DNA from: Callipepla californica brunnescens | Taxonomy: Eukaryota; Chordata; Aves; Galliformes; Odontophoridae | Assembly: GCA_023055505.1 (NCBI GenBank) | Contig: JALIRH010000007.1 | Location: 16,536,273-16,600,272 of the forward strand | Direction: 5' to 3' | Length of the DNA: 64,000 nt | Part shown: piece after piece, positions 26,684 through 40,633 of the stretch | Numbering within the stretch: position 1 is the first letter of the stretch | Layout: every line of letters begins with the position of its first letter | Notes under the pieces: generated by a model | Databases searched by the model: none | Seen by the model: the letters and a program-made list of their open reading frames with translations, nothing else | What the model was told of the DNA's origin: nothing | Position numbers and translations under genes: made by a program

Positions 26684-29600
26684 AATTATTTATTTATGTC
26701 CCCCCACCCCCCCCAATATTTGAATATTTGAATTACATAAATAATTAAATATTCTATGGTACAGGGTCTGCTTTTAAGATCACTCACTTCTCAGGTGAGG
26801 GAATGAAGTTTAAGCTCCTTAGATTTAATTCATAGCACCAAAAATAAGAGTAAGTGCTATGCCCAAATCCATTTACAAAGTGTCATTTAATAGCTCCAAC
26901 ACTCTACTCTCAGAGTGGAGGTGGATTCTAATTCCTTTAAGCAGAAAAAGCATTTGAATCCAAGTCCCCTTTATAGACACCTTCCTAAAAGGGAAATGCT
27001 TCCTCCTCCTCTGTAGCTGTGAGTACCAAGTGCTCCCTTCTCACACTCTTCTTAGTGTGATAGAAGTCATTTTTTTCTACAGTAACTTATATGTTGAAGT
27101 TAAAAAAAACCCTCATGAAGTGAAGATTATGTTGGCACCTCTACTGAGGCTTTATACAATTGTGTTTCTTCAACGATTCCAATCAAGTTTAAGGCAAGAA
27201 AGGAATGAGAAGGAATATTGTGACATATCACTTTACCTTTTGCTCGGTGAGATCCCTGACAGCCAAAGTCATTGAGTCCATATACATAATGGATGGTATA
27301 AGTGACATTTTATGAAATTACGTTCAGTTCAGTTATTATAGTACAAGCACTCATTTTAATAAATAATAATTAAAAAGTGTTGCAGTCATGTATTGTTTTT
27401 CTCTTAATATTTTAAATTCCACTAACTTTGCTGAAGCCTCGGAGCATCCTTGACTGAGAAGGTAACTCTGATTTTGCACTTTTATGTAATAGAATGAATA
27501 TTAACATCAAATACTAATACACTGGGATTGTAAAACCATACCTTCCCAAATCTCTGCCTTTCTTTCTTCATAAACATATGACAAGTCATCTCACTGCTCT
27601 GTTTGAAATCTCTCCTTAGCAGTTTGTTCTTCAGAAATGTCTAAAAGAGACATAGAATCAACTAAGAAATAAGTGTATTGTGACCTCTGTTTTTCACTGC
27701 ACTCTTTGAATTATCCCTACAGGAGCTATTTTATGCTACATCAGATCTTCCTATCTGACATAGCATTTAAGGAAACAAATTTTGCCTGGAGGGTTTGCAG
27801 CATGCAAAACCTCTTCCAGCAAAGAGCAGCCTTGAAAGACCACCCCCGGTGTGACCAGCAGGCACTCCTCTCCTGAAGCTGGAGCTTCTCCCTGAGTTCT
27901 CATACCTGGTCATGTTCTCCGCTGTGTCCCTGTCTGTCAGAAACTAGAGATCAGTCAACTACATACAGAATAAAGAGCCAGCAAGAAGTTGTGGTGATGC
28001 TGCCCTGACAATCCAGGAGTCCTCAACAATATGGCAAAGTGGTATGAAAAAGGATTTACTGAAGCCTCTTGGGTTCTCCTACATTGCAATGTGCTCACTG
28101 AGTGCCTCCCTGTGTGTCTCCCTATGACAAAGATTTCTTCCTCTCTCAAGAACATAATAATTCTTTCTGCTCCCACTGCTCATTTGCTTCCTTACACATG
28201 GGGAAGCCAATTTGTAATGTCTCATGCAATTGTAAAAATTAGTAAACGTATTGCAAATGACAATTTTTTTTCTACAAAAGATTAGAATTCCCAATAAGAG
28301 CAGACTGGTTGTATTTTCAAAGTATATTCAAGTATTTTCAAAGCATATCTTGAAAAGTGAAGAATTCATACCAATATTGAATTCAGGAACGTTTAAGTTG
28401 TGCTGACATTAGCATTAATAATTCTTCATTGAAGGCTCAAGGGATTTTGTTTAATTTATTGTGCTTTTTTAACTGAAGAAATAAATCACTATATGTTTAT
28501 GTATATGTTATCATTTAGTTGTGGACACAGGAAAGGTAATGTCCTGGAGAATGGGAAATATTATGAATACAAGATTACAGTCCAGATAAAGGTAGAATTG
28601 TTGATGTAATATGTCCAAGTCAGTGTAAGCACCAAGTTATGTTGTAAAACAGAAAGCATCCTCCTTTTTTTCTCCTCAGTCTTGTTCTTGTCATTGGCAA
28701 AGATTCTTTGCTGTTTTATTTTTTCCTCAGAAGTGCAAACTTCTTCATGTCAGCGATTATGCTTGCTTTGCACAGTAGAGGACAGCATGCATTTTTTTCT
28801 TTTACTGCTGACTCTATCCACATTTTGCCTGATGTGCTTTTCCATCCCCACCTTCACCTTCTGCACCCTGTGAACATAAAAGATAAAAAATAGATTAAAT
28901 GCAAGGGAGCTGAGGAAACTGAAGTGATCACGCAGCTCCTGGTTTCCTTTGCTCAAAGTAATACTGTTACTTTCTCCAGTAAGAAGAACTTCTCATATAT
29001 CGTGTGGGATTCAAATGAAAGGATATCACTACATTAAAAATGCAAGACCACATTTTGTCTTTGTCCTTTATTATTCAAGTGTACTAATTGAAATCAAAGG
29101 CAGCATTTGACATGAATACATACATTCTGGCCTAGAAAATTTTGGAGACATGTGAGTTGTGTGTAATGATAATTTTTGCACAGAAATGATTACTTTAAAA
29201 CAATGGTATTTTGAAATTTTTATTTATTGACTATTGCAATGAAAACCTTTATTTTAAGGGAAGATACTGCTCTCCTGATTTCAATCTGTCTGACACACTA
29301 AAAGGTTTCTCTGTTTTTTATATTTTAAGGAACAAACAGATCTCTTATTTTCAAACAAAATACTTTCTCTTCAGAATAGAAACAGAGGTATCTATCATGT
29401 ACATTTTGTCATTGATTTTTTACAGGAGTGTTGAATAATGTAGTGCTGTTGCACAGACATTCTCATTGTGTCTGTTTTTGTATTTGTATGTCTGAGATAG
29501 AGACCTTTTCTCTCTCTTTCACTCTCCTGTTTTTGGCAAGCTGAGCAGGAGGATCTACTTTTTGACAGACTGCCACTCTCGAGAGGGCATGAAATCTGCA

Positions 29601-31511
29601 TTTCCTTTCATCTATCTGGATTAGGGGATTATCCTGCAGTCTGCTTCGTGTCTGAAATTCTTTATATCCTTCAGTTTTGAGTTCTTAAATCTAATATAAC
29701 AACAACAGGTGTGTTTCTAAGATTTGGCACGTGTTTAAGGAGAGTGAGAAGCTTTATCATATGGATGACTGATACCTTATAACCACAATTTTTTTTTCAC
29801 AAAGACCTCATTTTAGAAAGTAAGAATAGCATGATAAGGGAGTCATGCTTTTTATTTTTCTTCTTTAAAAAAAAAATACATCAAACAACAAAGCTGAAAG
29901 CCTGCTCCTGTTATTTGATCCATTTTCAGAAGGGAGGAGGAATGGGAAGCAAGAGAAGAAAAGAAAGGAATTAATTAGAGCAGCAAAAACTGTGCATAAA
30001 GAGGAAGGTTTTCATGGTCTCATGTGTAATGCTGGCACTAGAAATAAAATTTAACTTAAAAAAATTTTAGAAGCAAGTGCTATTCCAGTTAATTACCTCC
30101 CCATTTCCAAACCAATTCTAACAGCTAACTTCCTCTTCTCTCCACAGGCAAAAATACCAAAGCAGCTGGAAAGGAGCAAGCAGTGGAGGTATCCTACCAC
30201 TCCCACCACCAGGCATGCCTTGATCATCCTGACTCTTCTTCATTGAGAGAGTCTCCATTATTTTGGACCAGGTGTGCTTGGCCTGGTGTATGGCAGCACT
30301 ATGGTTTTTGTTGCAGTGTAACAGGGAGGTATCATTAGTTAAGTGGCAGAGTTGGTGAACAAACAAACAAAGACAATCAGTCCAGCTGGAGAGAATAATG
30401 AAGATTAAAATGCATAGTTTTGCCTACTCAAAAGGATTATTCAATCATATTATAATAATGAATCTGAGAATGTGGCCTGTATATTTTAGGCATGATTTTT
30501 ATTTCTCTAGGTCTTTCATATTTAAACCAAACCTTTTCTCTTATACTCTGCTCCTAACCTATTTTATTAATAATTAATACTGCTGTCACAGAATATGTCA
30601 ATGAATTCTTTATCTCTCTGTCACATTATTCTCTATTTTTTGTTTGTTTGTATCCAAAAAAGCACAACCCTAATGATTCTTAAACTTTTCAAACTGTTCT
30701 AGAACATCCTTAATCCTTTCAGTTCATGCTTCCAAATAAGAACCTAGGCACACCCAAGCTCTATATTTAGAAATGACAAATACATATATGAAATGTAATG
30801 TATATGTAGTCTCTGTGCATAATAATACATTTCATTAAGAATGGAATGAGATGAAAATCTCAGACATTTTTTGGATCTAATTATCTGTTTCTGCTTGTGT
30901 CAGAAATGTAGGAAGTATTTTTTAACCACTCAAGACTCTATAGTCTCTAACTAAAGAGGAGCATACAATCTAAATGAGGCAGAACTCAGAGGAGAAAAAG
31001 AACAAAGGAATGTTTGTACAAATCATCTTGTTCTTTGCCTGAGTGAATAGCCATACTGTATTCTCAAGATGTAGATATGAGAAATAAGAACAAAGTAAAA
31101 ATATGGCCTTACAATTATGCTTACTACATTTTCAAGTTAATTTTTCTGTTTCGTTTTAAAGTACTTGTTCCTTAAGACAATTAAATATTCATTTTTGTCC
31201 TCTTTTTAGGCAAATATAAAATTATCATAAATTATCTGGAAAGGATTTAGATACTGATACTATATGACATTTAACTATGTTCTTAAATTTCACATAGAAT
31301 GCCCTGAGCATAACCACAACAAAATAAAGGTTTTATTAGTAACATACCCAAGAATAAAGAGTTCTAGAGATGATGATTGTGCAAACCAGACTAAATGAAA
31401 GTGGTTGTTGAGAAGTGAAAATCAATTTTTTTTTAGGTTTAGAAATATCAGAAACAAAGACTATTTCTTTTAAAACTGAAAAGCTAGTGCTTTGCCATGC
31501 AAATAACACAG

Positions 31512-31727
31512 GTCATAGAATCATAGAGTCATAGAGTGGCTAGGGTTGGAAAGGACCTCAAGGATCATCAAGTTCCAACCCCCATGCCACAGGCTGAGTT
31601 GCCGGCCACTAGCAAGTACTACATCAGATTGCTAGGGGCCATATCCAACCTGGCTTTGAGTACCTTCAGGTATAGGCCATCCTCAGCCTCTCCTGGAAAG
31701 CAAAAGGTTTCAAGTGCATCCACAGCG
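31512..31727 (-). mobile_element. CR1 LINE, 5'-truncated 3' end
   Basis: The antisense CR1 terminus shows three copies of the terminal 8-mer type (TCATAGAATCATAGAGTCAT). It is followed by GGGTTGGAAAGGACCTCAAG and the antisense 3' UTR to about 31727. The number of intact terminal repeats and the well-kept adjoining block suggest a younger copy than those at 3.8 and 13.2 kb. Confidence 0.93.
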
Positions 31728-34700
31728 TTGTCCCCAGAGCAATTCTGAGGAGCTTTCAACTGTATCTAAAAGAGGAGCATAACGTCTCTATCTTTAGTCC
31801 CAGAGGTTTCAACATGGCAAAATTAAAGAAAAAATTAAAAATAGCATTTCACTCTAAAATTTCTTTATAATAATAATAATTTCTATTCACTGGAGCCAAA
31901 TATTCTAATTAATTAGCAATCCCCTTTTCCCCGAAACACGTGATTGAATAAAAAATATAAAAATTTCAAGTGAAAGAATTTTATTTCAATATGTATGTCT
32001 ACTAAAAGAAACAAAATCACAAATCCATTTTTATTTTTATTCTAAAGCCTTTTCCAAGTCATTGCCTTAAAAATCAGCATTTTCTACTCCATGAAAATGA
32101 TGTAGATTCCATTTTTCTTGTTATATGACCATGTGCTTGTTCAAATTAACCTTACCATCTCTTTACCAAATGACGCATAGCAATCTTTATTACCAGCCTG
32201 CCTCTGGTATTATTTACTGCTCTACCAGTGTTCATGTCACCCACAAATTTATTTGTATTGATTTTGTATTTTCTTCTAGAACACTGATAGCATCACTGGT
32301 CCCTGATGCACATTCAGGAGAACCTGTAATCTATAAACAGTCAGTTGATCAGTCTTTAATACCTTGAATATGGATTTTGTGAAGTTTGAACCATGTCATA
32401 TTTTTAGCAGTTTCTTAGGGCTTCTTAAGACAAATAGACTTGTGTTCTATTTCTGGCTGTATTATAAAGAGCCTAGTTACTGTCCTAGACCAAATGTGAT
32501 CTTTCTCATCCAAGAAACATCATTTGTTTGATAGGTGCCATTTATTATGAAACTATGTTAAATGTCATTGATTATTCTTTACTGATATCTGATTATCTTT
32601 ATTGATTTACATCCCACACAATTCTTTGTTCATGCCTAGCTGAAAACCAGGCTAACTTAGCAACATTTTCTGAGTTTACATCTTTATCCTTTCTTAAATT
32701 TTGCTGCAACAAAAACTCTTCTAAAAGTCTAAACAAGTTAACCTTAGAGAATTGGGGAAAATATCCTTGGCCACTTCTAGCTGTCATGTGTCACAAAACT
32801 ATAAATCTCCTCTGTTACAGATAGGGAACTCCAGTTTAACAGCCCTCCAGCCTTCGAATACTTTTATTATAGATCTGTGCCGAATTTTTGTCATAGCCAG
32901 CTTGCATATGCTTACTTTTAGGCCAGCGTTATTCATTATCATCAATGTTAAAAGTTTTCTTAGAATGTTTTGCCTGCTCTTGTCTGAAGTGTCTATACTC
33001 TTGCAAATGCCACAGTCTTATGTTATTCGTCTCTTCTTCTGCCAGGCTAAAAAAGGTATCATTTGTTAGTCTAAACAATAGAAATACTCTATTCTGATGA
33101 TCACAGTGTTAGTTTTTCCCTGCAACAGTTCCACTTTGAAATACATTTTCTTGTGTGTGACCAAGATACACTTACTACTTACCAATGTCTAACGAGTTCT
33201 ATTTCTCTTTTTTAACTGGAAATACATCAACTAATGATGTCACCTTTTCCTGAGACACACTAGGTCATTTGTTAACATATATTCTGTGGCTGACTAATAC
33301 ATCCAGCTCTCTACTTGTCATTTTGTATGAACAATACCAGACAGTAGTGCTGATTCAAGATCAGTAGCTCACAGGGAAATCCAGTCCAGTGATTTAGAAA
33401 TGGTTAACTTATTTAATGGCAGCTGTTAATCGTCCTCTTAAGTCAGTAAAATAAGAGAATGTATTTTATTTTCACCAGAAGATATGAACACCTGATCTTG
33501 CATCTCTCCAAAGACAGAAAACTAAGTAGTTCAGCCTCCTCATAGAGTCATAGAGATGGCTATTCTTATCAAATTTTTTAAGCAGATTCATCTCAAAACC
33601 AAAAAAAAGGGAAAATAATTGTCTGGTAAAATGCTTCTATTTATACTATCAGGGCATTTTCTCATCTTTTAATCAGTATAGAAAGAAACACTTTGAAAAA
33701 AGTTTAATATTTATATATACCTGATGACTAGGTTTTGTGTCATCTACTGTGTATTAAGGATGAGGAATGTGAAATTCAAAGTCCTTTTTTTAAAACAACT
33801 GTCCTGTTTCAATTTTCTTATATATATACGTATAATCCTGAAAGAAATGGACCTTTCTTGACTGTATTAAACTCATGAGAAAAAAATATAGCTTTCTTGA
33901 GAGATGCCTGGAACGTCCACTACATGTCTTGTAAAATGTATGTGGTGGTAGTAACAAAGACAAGTTAAAAATGGAGGCAAGTTAGAATTTCAATTTCAAT
34001 TCTAAAAATAAGGTAAGTTCAAGTTTAATCATTACAGATGACTGAGATCAACACTTTTCTTTTTCCTGGAATGTGATAATTTCTTGTAGAAATAAACAGA
34101 ATAATTAATTTGTATTTGTTGCATGACAGAACACAAAACTACAATACAGGTCTCCCTTGTTAATTTGCCACTTAGATGCTTTAAATTAGCAATTTTCTTC
34201 TCCCATCACACACATTTATGAGCTGGGAGGTTGATGACTATTAAAACTTGTTGCTATGGCTTAAGTTCTTATTCCTGTCAAAAATAAGAGGCAAAACTAC
34301 ACTAGAATTTATTAAACTTCTAAAAATGCTTAGGTCTTCATGCTGAAATAATCCAGTCAAAGTAGAGTATCACTACTTACTGAAAGCTGCTTGGAATAAG
34401 TTATTCCTACTTCCACATTCGGATTTTTGTGCTGACTTTCTCTTATACTTGTTACTATGTGGAATGCTCTGCTGAGCAAGCTAAGCATAATGTTTAAGAG
34501 AAGGAGACCAAAAATGATTGATTTCAACAGATACAAACTAAATAGTAGTTCATATTATTTTCTTCCTCTCCTTACCCATTTTTGATTGTCTTGGAAATCA
34601 AATCTTTAAAAGAAACAAACAAACAAGAAAAAAACCAATGATCTTTCTTCACATTATCCATTTCATATCCATTATCCTTACTTTTTTCCATGTCTGAAGA

Positions 34701-37700
34701 ATAATGGGAGATGTGAGAAGACCATACCCAATATCTGAGGGCAAACAACACCTGCAAAGAGACATGTTGTTGTACTGTAAAACATCTCTTCTAGACAACG
34801 AACAGATCTGAGATGGCAATCAGTATTCCCTAAATAAGGCACAGCTGGTACTCTTAACCTCAGCAAGCCTGGCAGAGCGTTCTGTAAACTAAATAGTTCA
34901 ACACGTCACAAGCAGAGGAGTGAAGGGCACTGCAGTGGTCTTGGCTGCAGGGAAGTACCTTCCTGCTACTCATAGCCAGGGCTGTCTTAGTGATAGGTGT
35001 CTGATGAGGTCAGTCTTTGTTCATAACAAGTTACTAATCTCAGCTCCAGTGAGGCATCATTCACCCCAGGATCACATCTTTCATCAAGAATGAGGAAACC
35101 TATCTCCTTCTTTTGCCTTGTTTCATCTGAAACTGGATACTTTCATGTCTCATAGGACACTGACACAATTAATATCCTTTCAGTGGTTTTTAGACCCCTG
35201 AGTGAGAGATATTTCACATCCTACAAATAAGTAGTATTTGGGCCAATAGAAAGAAAAAAAAAAGCTGAATGTTTATCACCAGTGTATGAGAAAAATTAAC
35301 ATCAACTCACTTGAGATGAAGCACCACTGACTTTGAATGTCTTCTACAGTTTCTAGTCATTTGCACAAAAAAGGAATGTTTCCAACAAAAGAATGAGTAC
35401 AGTTTCTCCCAATATATTGACTTTTCTGGTGGTTAAAGTCTCCCAGCTAATGAATAAGTAAGTTCAAAAAACAAAGAGAGAGATGGATTTAACATCATTT
35501 CTTTCATTTAATTTTTAACTGCAGTCAGTGCATGCAATCATGGATGGGTGCAACAGAGTAAGAAACCAAGAATTCCATCAAAAGATAGATTAAATTAATC
35601 TCAGCTGTGTGAAAAAAGCCATCTACACAGATGTTGTGTGGTTGAGCTTTTTGCATGGTCTTTGGTGGCACTGCTCAGTAATGGTATCTCGGGCAGAATA
35701 CAGCATTTTAATACTAGAAATTTGGCTGCCAAATGGTTGTGAGATAAATGACATTCGGTTTAGGGTTCTGAGATTCTGTCTTTTAATTTAGTGTTAGGAC
35801 ATCTGCCTATCCTTTCTTCTTAGTTTATTAACATAGTTGTCTGCATTCATATATATAACAGAATACTTGTTTTAAGGGGTATGTTAACTTTCTCTTTCTT
35901 TATTGTCCTTTCTTTTTTTAATCATAAGACTGCTGCATAAACTGTAACCAGAAAACCAAAACAAAACAATAGAAAACAAATATAATGCTTTTGGAAGCAC
36001 CTCTACCTGGAGGTGTTGTTTTAAAAATGTTTTATTCAGCATTATGGGGTTTTGAATTTCAAGACGAATATTTTATAAAATCTTTTTGCTCAAAAACAAG
36101 GTAGTGTACAGCAATGTGGCTACACCTCGAAAAAAAAGAAAGTTCAGCAAATTGTCAAAGAGCTTTTCATTTTTTTCTTGTACACAGTGAAGTACATAAC
36201 TAATTGCATATGTTACCATACAATACACATGATATTCCATCACACAGTTCAGTGTAATCACATACATAAAGGATTCACAGCTGATATAAAGAGGTTTAGT
36301 TTCAGAGGTAAGGGATCTTCTCAGATGATCTCAATAGTATTTAATTGAAGAATTTGTTAGTGATATCTACATCATACTAACAAACCAAGCTATTAGATAC
36401 TTGACACAACAGTGTAATAGCTTATTATTGCATGTTTAGAACTTCACATATTTTTATTAAATATTTTGTAATCCAACTTGGCTTCCACAATGATATTTTC
36501 AGAATCTTTTAATAATAAAGTTGCATGCTTTTTGAAGTATTCTTTCTATTCAAATGACTTTGAAAATAGAACTTACATCGTTCTCACTTTTGTGAAAGAT
36601 TCATTGTGATTTAGACATAATGATGATTGGACCACTGAGACACAGCAGGCTATATTTCTCTGTCTATAGTTTTCTCAAGGAATAGAAATGATTACTGTCA
36701 CATTTCTATATTTTTGTTTAAATACGTGTCTTGGAAGTTATGCAAAGTGAAGATGGAAATAAACTCTAACATTTAACAGTAGGGAAAATTAACTCTGAAA
36801 CAAATGCACTGATGCAATAAGTAGAGTGAACATAAGCCAGTATGTCTACACTGTTAAAGCTTCCTTGACTAGAAAGACAACTCACTTGTTTCAGAATAGG
36901 AGCATCCACTCATCTATACTACTACTAAGTCCAATGGTTGCATCATTATGTTGCTATAATAGTTTCCCAGGCATACAAGCTGTTTCCTGGACATACTCAT
37001 TTTCCTTATAGCAAATGCTTAATCTATGACCTATTTAATTCTCCAGAAACAACAGAAATTTGCTGAGGAATACACTGCCACTGCAGGTTCCTTTTGGCTG
37101 TAAATGGCCCACTGACATTTACCATGGGGCAGGCTTTCTCCTGAACCACTGGGGTGTGTAGTTGCTTATGTTAACTGTGCAATTTAAAAAAACAAGTTAA
37201 TTCTACATGTTCACCCACAGTCTCCAGACAGAATAGCTTATTTACCAGTCTATCTCTGCTATACACGAAGCACGGTCTAGAGAACCCTGAGCTAGCAGAG
37301 ATGCAAGTCAGTAAATCCACATGGTCCAGATCAGCTCTATGCCTGACCTAACAAGCTCTGCTCCACAGCTATCTTTACTAGCTTGAATGCACTGCTGCAC
37401 AAATGTGGCTTAGCCTGCAGTCAGACCCAAGCTGATTCACATCCAGTTAGCTCAGGGAACTCTGCAGCATGCACACACTGCTTCTTGTTCTGCTTATCAT
37501 TAACAAAGCCAGGTCAGATGCATTTGTGCCCCTGCTGTAGACCGATTTATGTGCCTGTTTGGAAACACATCTGAATACACACCATTGAAAAGCTTTCTTT
37601 CCTAGCACCAATATGGGCCAGTAGTTCAGCTTAGAGAAGTTCATTATTTCTTGGAAACTTTGATATCTGTAAAAGTTATTGTTGGTTTATTTTTAATTAA

Positions 37701-39135
37701 ATAAAAATTATCACTTAGTAGTAGGGATTACTGTATACTATTAGTTTATTTTTATCTTCAGCACAATAACTTTATCATTAATTTACTGGTAAGCATTCCC
37801 TTAAAAAGGGAGAGCACCTTTGACACATTACACAGAAAAATTCAATCGCGGGTGTTTCCCAGAAGGACTTTTAAGCTGATTTTTAATGTGAATGTAAACT
37901 TCTAATTTCTAGGAATCCTTGGCAATGGAAGGTTAAAACTAGAGACCAGCACTTTCCTCATAAATAAAGCTACCTATCCCTTTTCAATCTACATAATATT
38001 CATAATTACATGCAAATTGTGTGATTTTCAACTGTTTGTAGAATCTGTTCCTATAATTAAATTCAGCACAACAATGTGTTTAAGGGCTCAGAGACATCAC
38101 TATGAATCACATGTATCCTGCAAAGCCTCATTATCACAATCAGAACTCAGAAGACAACAATTTTGTAACAAACATTGCAGTTTGATATAATGGATCAGGC
38201 ATGAATAGTTTAAGGAACCACGGTAAGATCTTGTTGACTGCTTTTCTTAACATAAATAATAGTGGTAACACAGGACTTTAACAAAGGCATGTGTCTCTGA
38301 GGAGATGGCATTTAATATGATTGGAGCAGAAATGGCAGTGGTCCAACCTGTGAGTGCTCTCACTTAAAACCCCTACAATTAACTTGGTTAATGAGAATCA
38401 TGTTATACACAAAGTAGTTCACAACATAAAGTTGAGAAAGAATCATCATGCTCTGAGTTAATAGGGGGAGAAAGGACAAATTAATCCAATTACCCCTTTT
38501 TTTTTTAGCTAATCCCAGGGAAAGCAAATTTCTTCACAATCAGCTTTCAACGCATTTCCCCAATTAATGCAATTTAATAAAATGAAACAAATCCATGATA
38601 TCATTAGCTGAGTTGTGCTTAATGAAGTTGGGCTGTATGAAACATTAACTGCAGTGCTGAAGCCATTTCTTTCGACTGGGATATACGCATTTATCATTTC
38701 AGTACATTTACTCTGCAAGTTCCAATCATGAGGCCTTATCACCATAATCATCATGTCCTGATGAATCTACATAAATTAGCATTTTGATCAATGTCATCAT
38801 TAAACTCAGACTAGGAAGAATTCCATCACTTGGCAGCTCCTTGAGAACCTAAGCTTCTCAATGGCATTACCTGATGGATAATTGTCAAGATGTAAATGCA
38901 AATAATAGTTCTGCTGTTATCAGCTTTGTTCAGGTACTCTCTCTTCCTCAGAGGTATGCACAGCGGAGTGATTACTGCAATGTTCTTGTATAAGCAAAAA
39001 TAAGTATATAAACTTTTGTCAGTAATAAAAGTATTGTCAGAAATACATCCACATCCCCACCCATGACAAAAGTTTAATGTCTCCTCTTTTACTGATATGA
39101 TTTTTTTGTCCTTAGTTTAGACTGTTTAGTTTTCG

Positions 39136-39154
39136 ATATATATATATATATATA
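39136..39154. repeat. (TA)n microsatellite
   Basis: An uninterrupted TA dinucleotide run of about 9 units. Confidence 0.95.
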
Positions 39155-40618
39155 ATTTATTTAAATGGAGCACTGTTACTCAAAATATGGAGAAGATTCA
39201 AGTCTGCTACCTAACAGTGCAACATTTGTTCATGTGAGTCAACATTATTTATAAAAATCTGGTAGGACATGGTGTGAGCAATGATTACTTACCTGTGGCA
39301 AATCTTGGGAAATCTTGCGTCAGTGTTACATACTTAACAACTAAATCTGCTAAATTAAAGTAGAAAAACATGAATGATCTTTCTAATAAACACAATGTCT
39401 TTCTCCCCTCAAAAACTTCAGTTTAATAATCATTATGAAAACAGAAACATCAGAGTGCTGGAAACTGTTTCCCTAAAATTAAATTATTTGGCAGACCTAA
39501 TGGATCGGAAGTAATGAGGTAAATCACAATGGGACCTTCAAGAAAAAAAGAGGAAGAAGCATTTCACACAACTGGTCTACAAAGTGTGCTTAAAATGAAA
39601 TGATTAGAGAGAGCAAGTTATATGATTATAGTGGGGTTACTGCATTGATAAACATTTGAATATTCCTGTATCTTCATTTCCTAAATTCTCACTTGTATAC
39701 AATTTTAGAATTACAGTCAAATATTTTACTAAAATGATGACAGATTATTTTCACACAATTATATTGGTCCAAAGAAGAAAATTAGCACTCATTTTTTCAT
39801 AAGGAAAAAGCTGCAGTGCGCAAGCTATAAGCAAGATCTGTCAGGCTTTCTTATGGCAGAGTTTTATTTATTAACTGGCCTCATTTGAACTGTTGTCATC
39901 TCAGTTTAATTTTGATTATAGTTGAAAAATAACATTACAAATAAGAGCTCATTAAAACTAAAATTTAAAACTGATATATTTGGTTTCAACAAATATTTGA
40001 CAACAAAAAACACAGAGCCTGATTCATCATAAATTTGCATATTCTTTATTCTAAAACAGTAGGGAGGCTATGAGCATTAATTCAAAGTTCTTGCATTAAT
40101 TGAGTATTTATTGACCTTTTACTAAAAGGAAATGTGGAATGCAAAGTCCCATCCAGGGAGAAAGCTGCGAATCAGAACTTACCAATTCTCTATATAATTA
40201 GGTTTTGCTTCAGGTTTGGAGGCAGAGCTGAAATGGAAAAATGATTTGTGGTCAATTTCAATCTTAAAATTAAGGTTAGTTTGTCACATAAACATTTTTG
40301 AATATTAAGCAGGTCATAATAGAGAGAAAAATATCTTTCTTTGCATCTGTTGATAAGATTTATTTAAATAGCAGATACTATGTCATTTTATATTTATTTT
40401 AATATCAGAAACTGACACCAGGTGAAATTTTCACGTTCAAAGTCACATAATTCTGGAAGTGTTTTTAATATCACTTTTCAACACTTCAGCACTGAAATAA
40501 AATTTAAAGAAATATCTGTTATATCTGCAAATTTCTCTTGTCACAGTATTAGTAACTCTGGAAAAAGAAGCAGTAACATTTACAACAAAGTTGCTTTTTC
40601 ATTTAAACGCACTCACAG

Positions 40619-40633
40619 AAAAAAAAAAAAAAA
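40619..40633. repeat. A-run, 15 bp
   Basis: A homopolymer of A. The sequence upstream shows no SINE or retrogene body that I recognise, so I do not call it a poly(A) tail. Confidence 0.9.

Larger units (their letters stand above)
19546..31511. other. Largely unique AT-rich DNA, about 12 kb
   Basis: I recognise no transposon or gene. Simple repeats lie at 20928-20970 (TTTTG-like), 23929-23947 (ATT), 24504-24551 (TTTG) and 26602-26683 (TATC/TGTC). The longest open frame of the window, 150 codons at 21623-22075 minus, reads through low-information sequence with no domain that I know. A somewhat more GC-rich patch at about 27.78-27.95 kb is unexplained. 22.1-22.7 kb looks complex and could be conserved regulatory DNA. 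Confidence 0.5.

Noticed and set aside
30148..30188. 41-bp segment with acceptor-like and donor-like borders
   Set aside because: The donor (GTATCC) is weak and the segment too short to separate from chance.
33541..33562. CATAGAGTCATAGAGATGGC resembling a CR1 terminus
   Set aside because: Only about 20 bp resemble the terminal repeat; the diagnostic GGGTTGGAA block does not follow.
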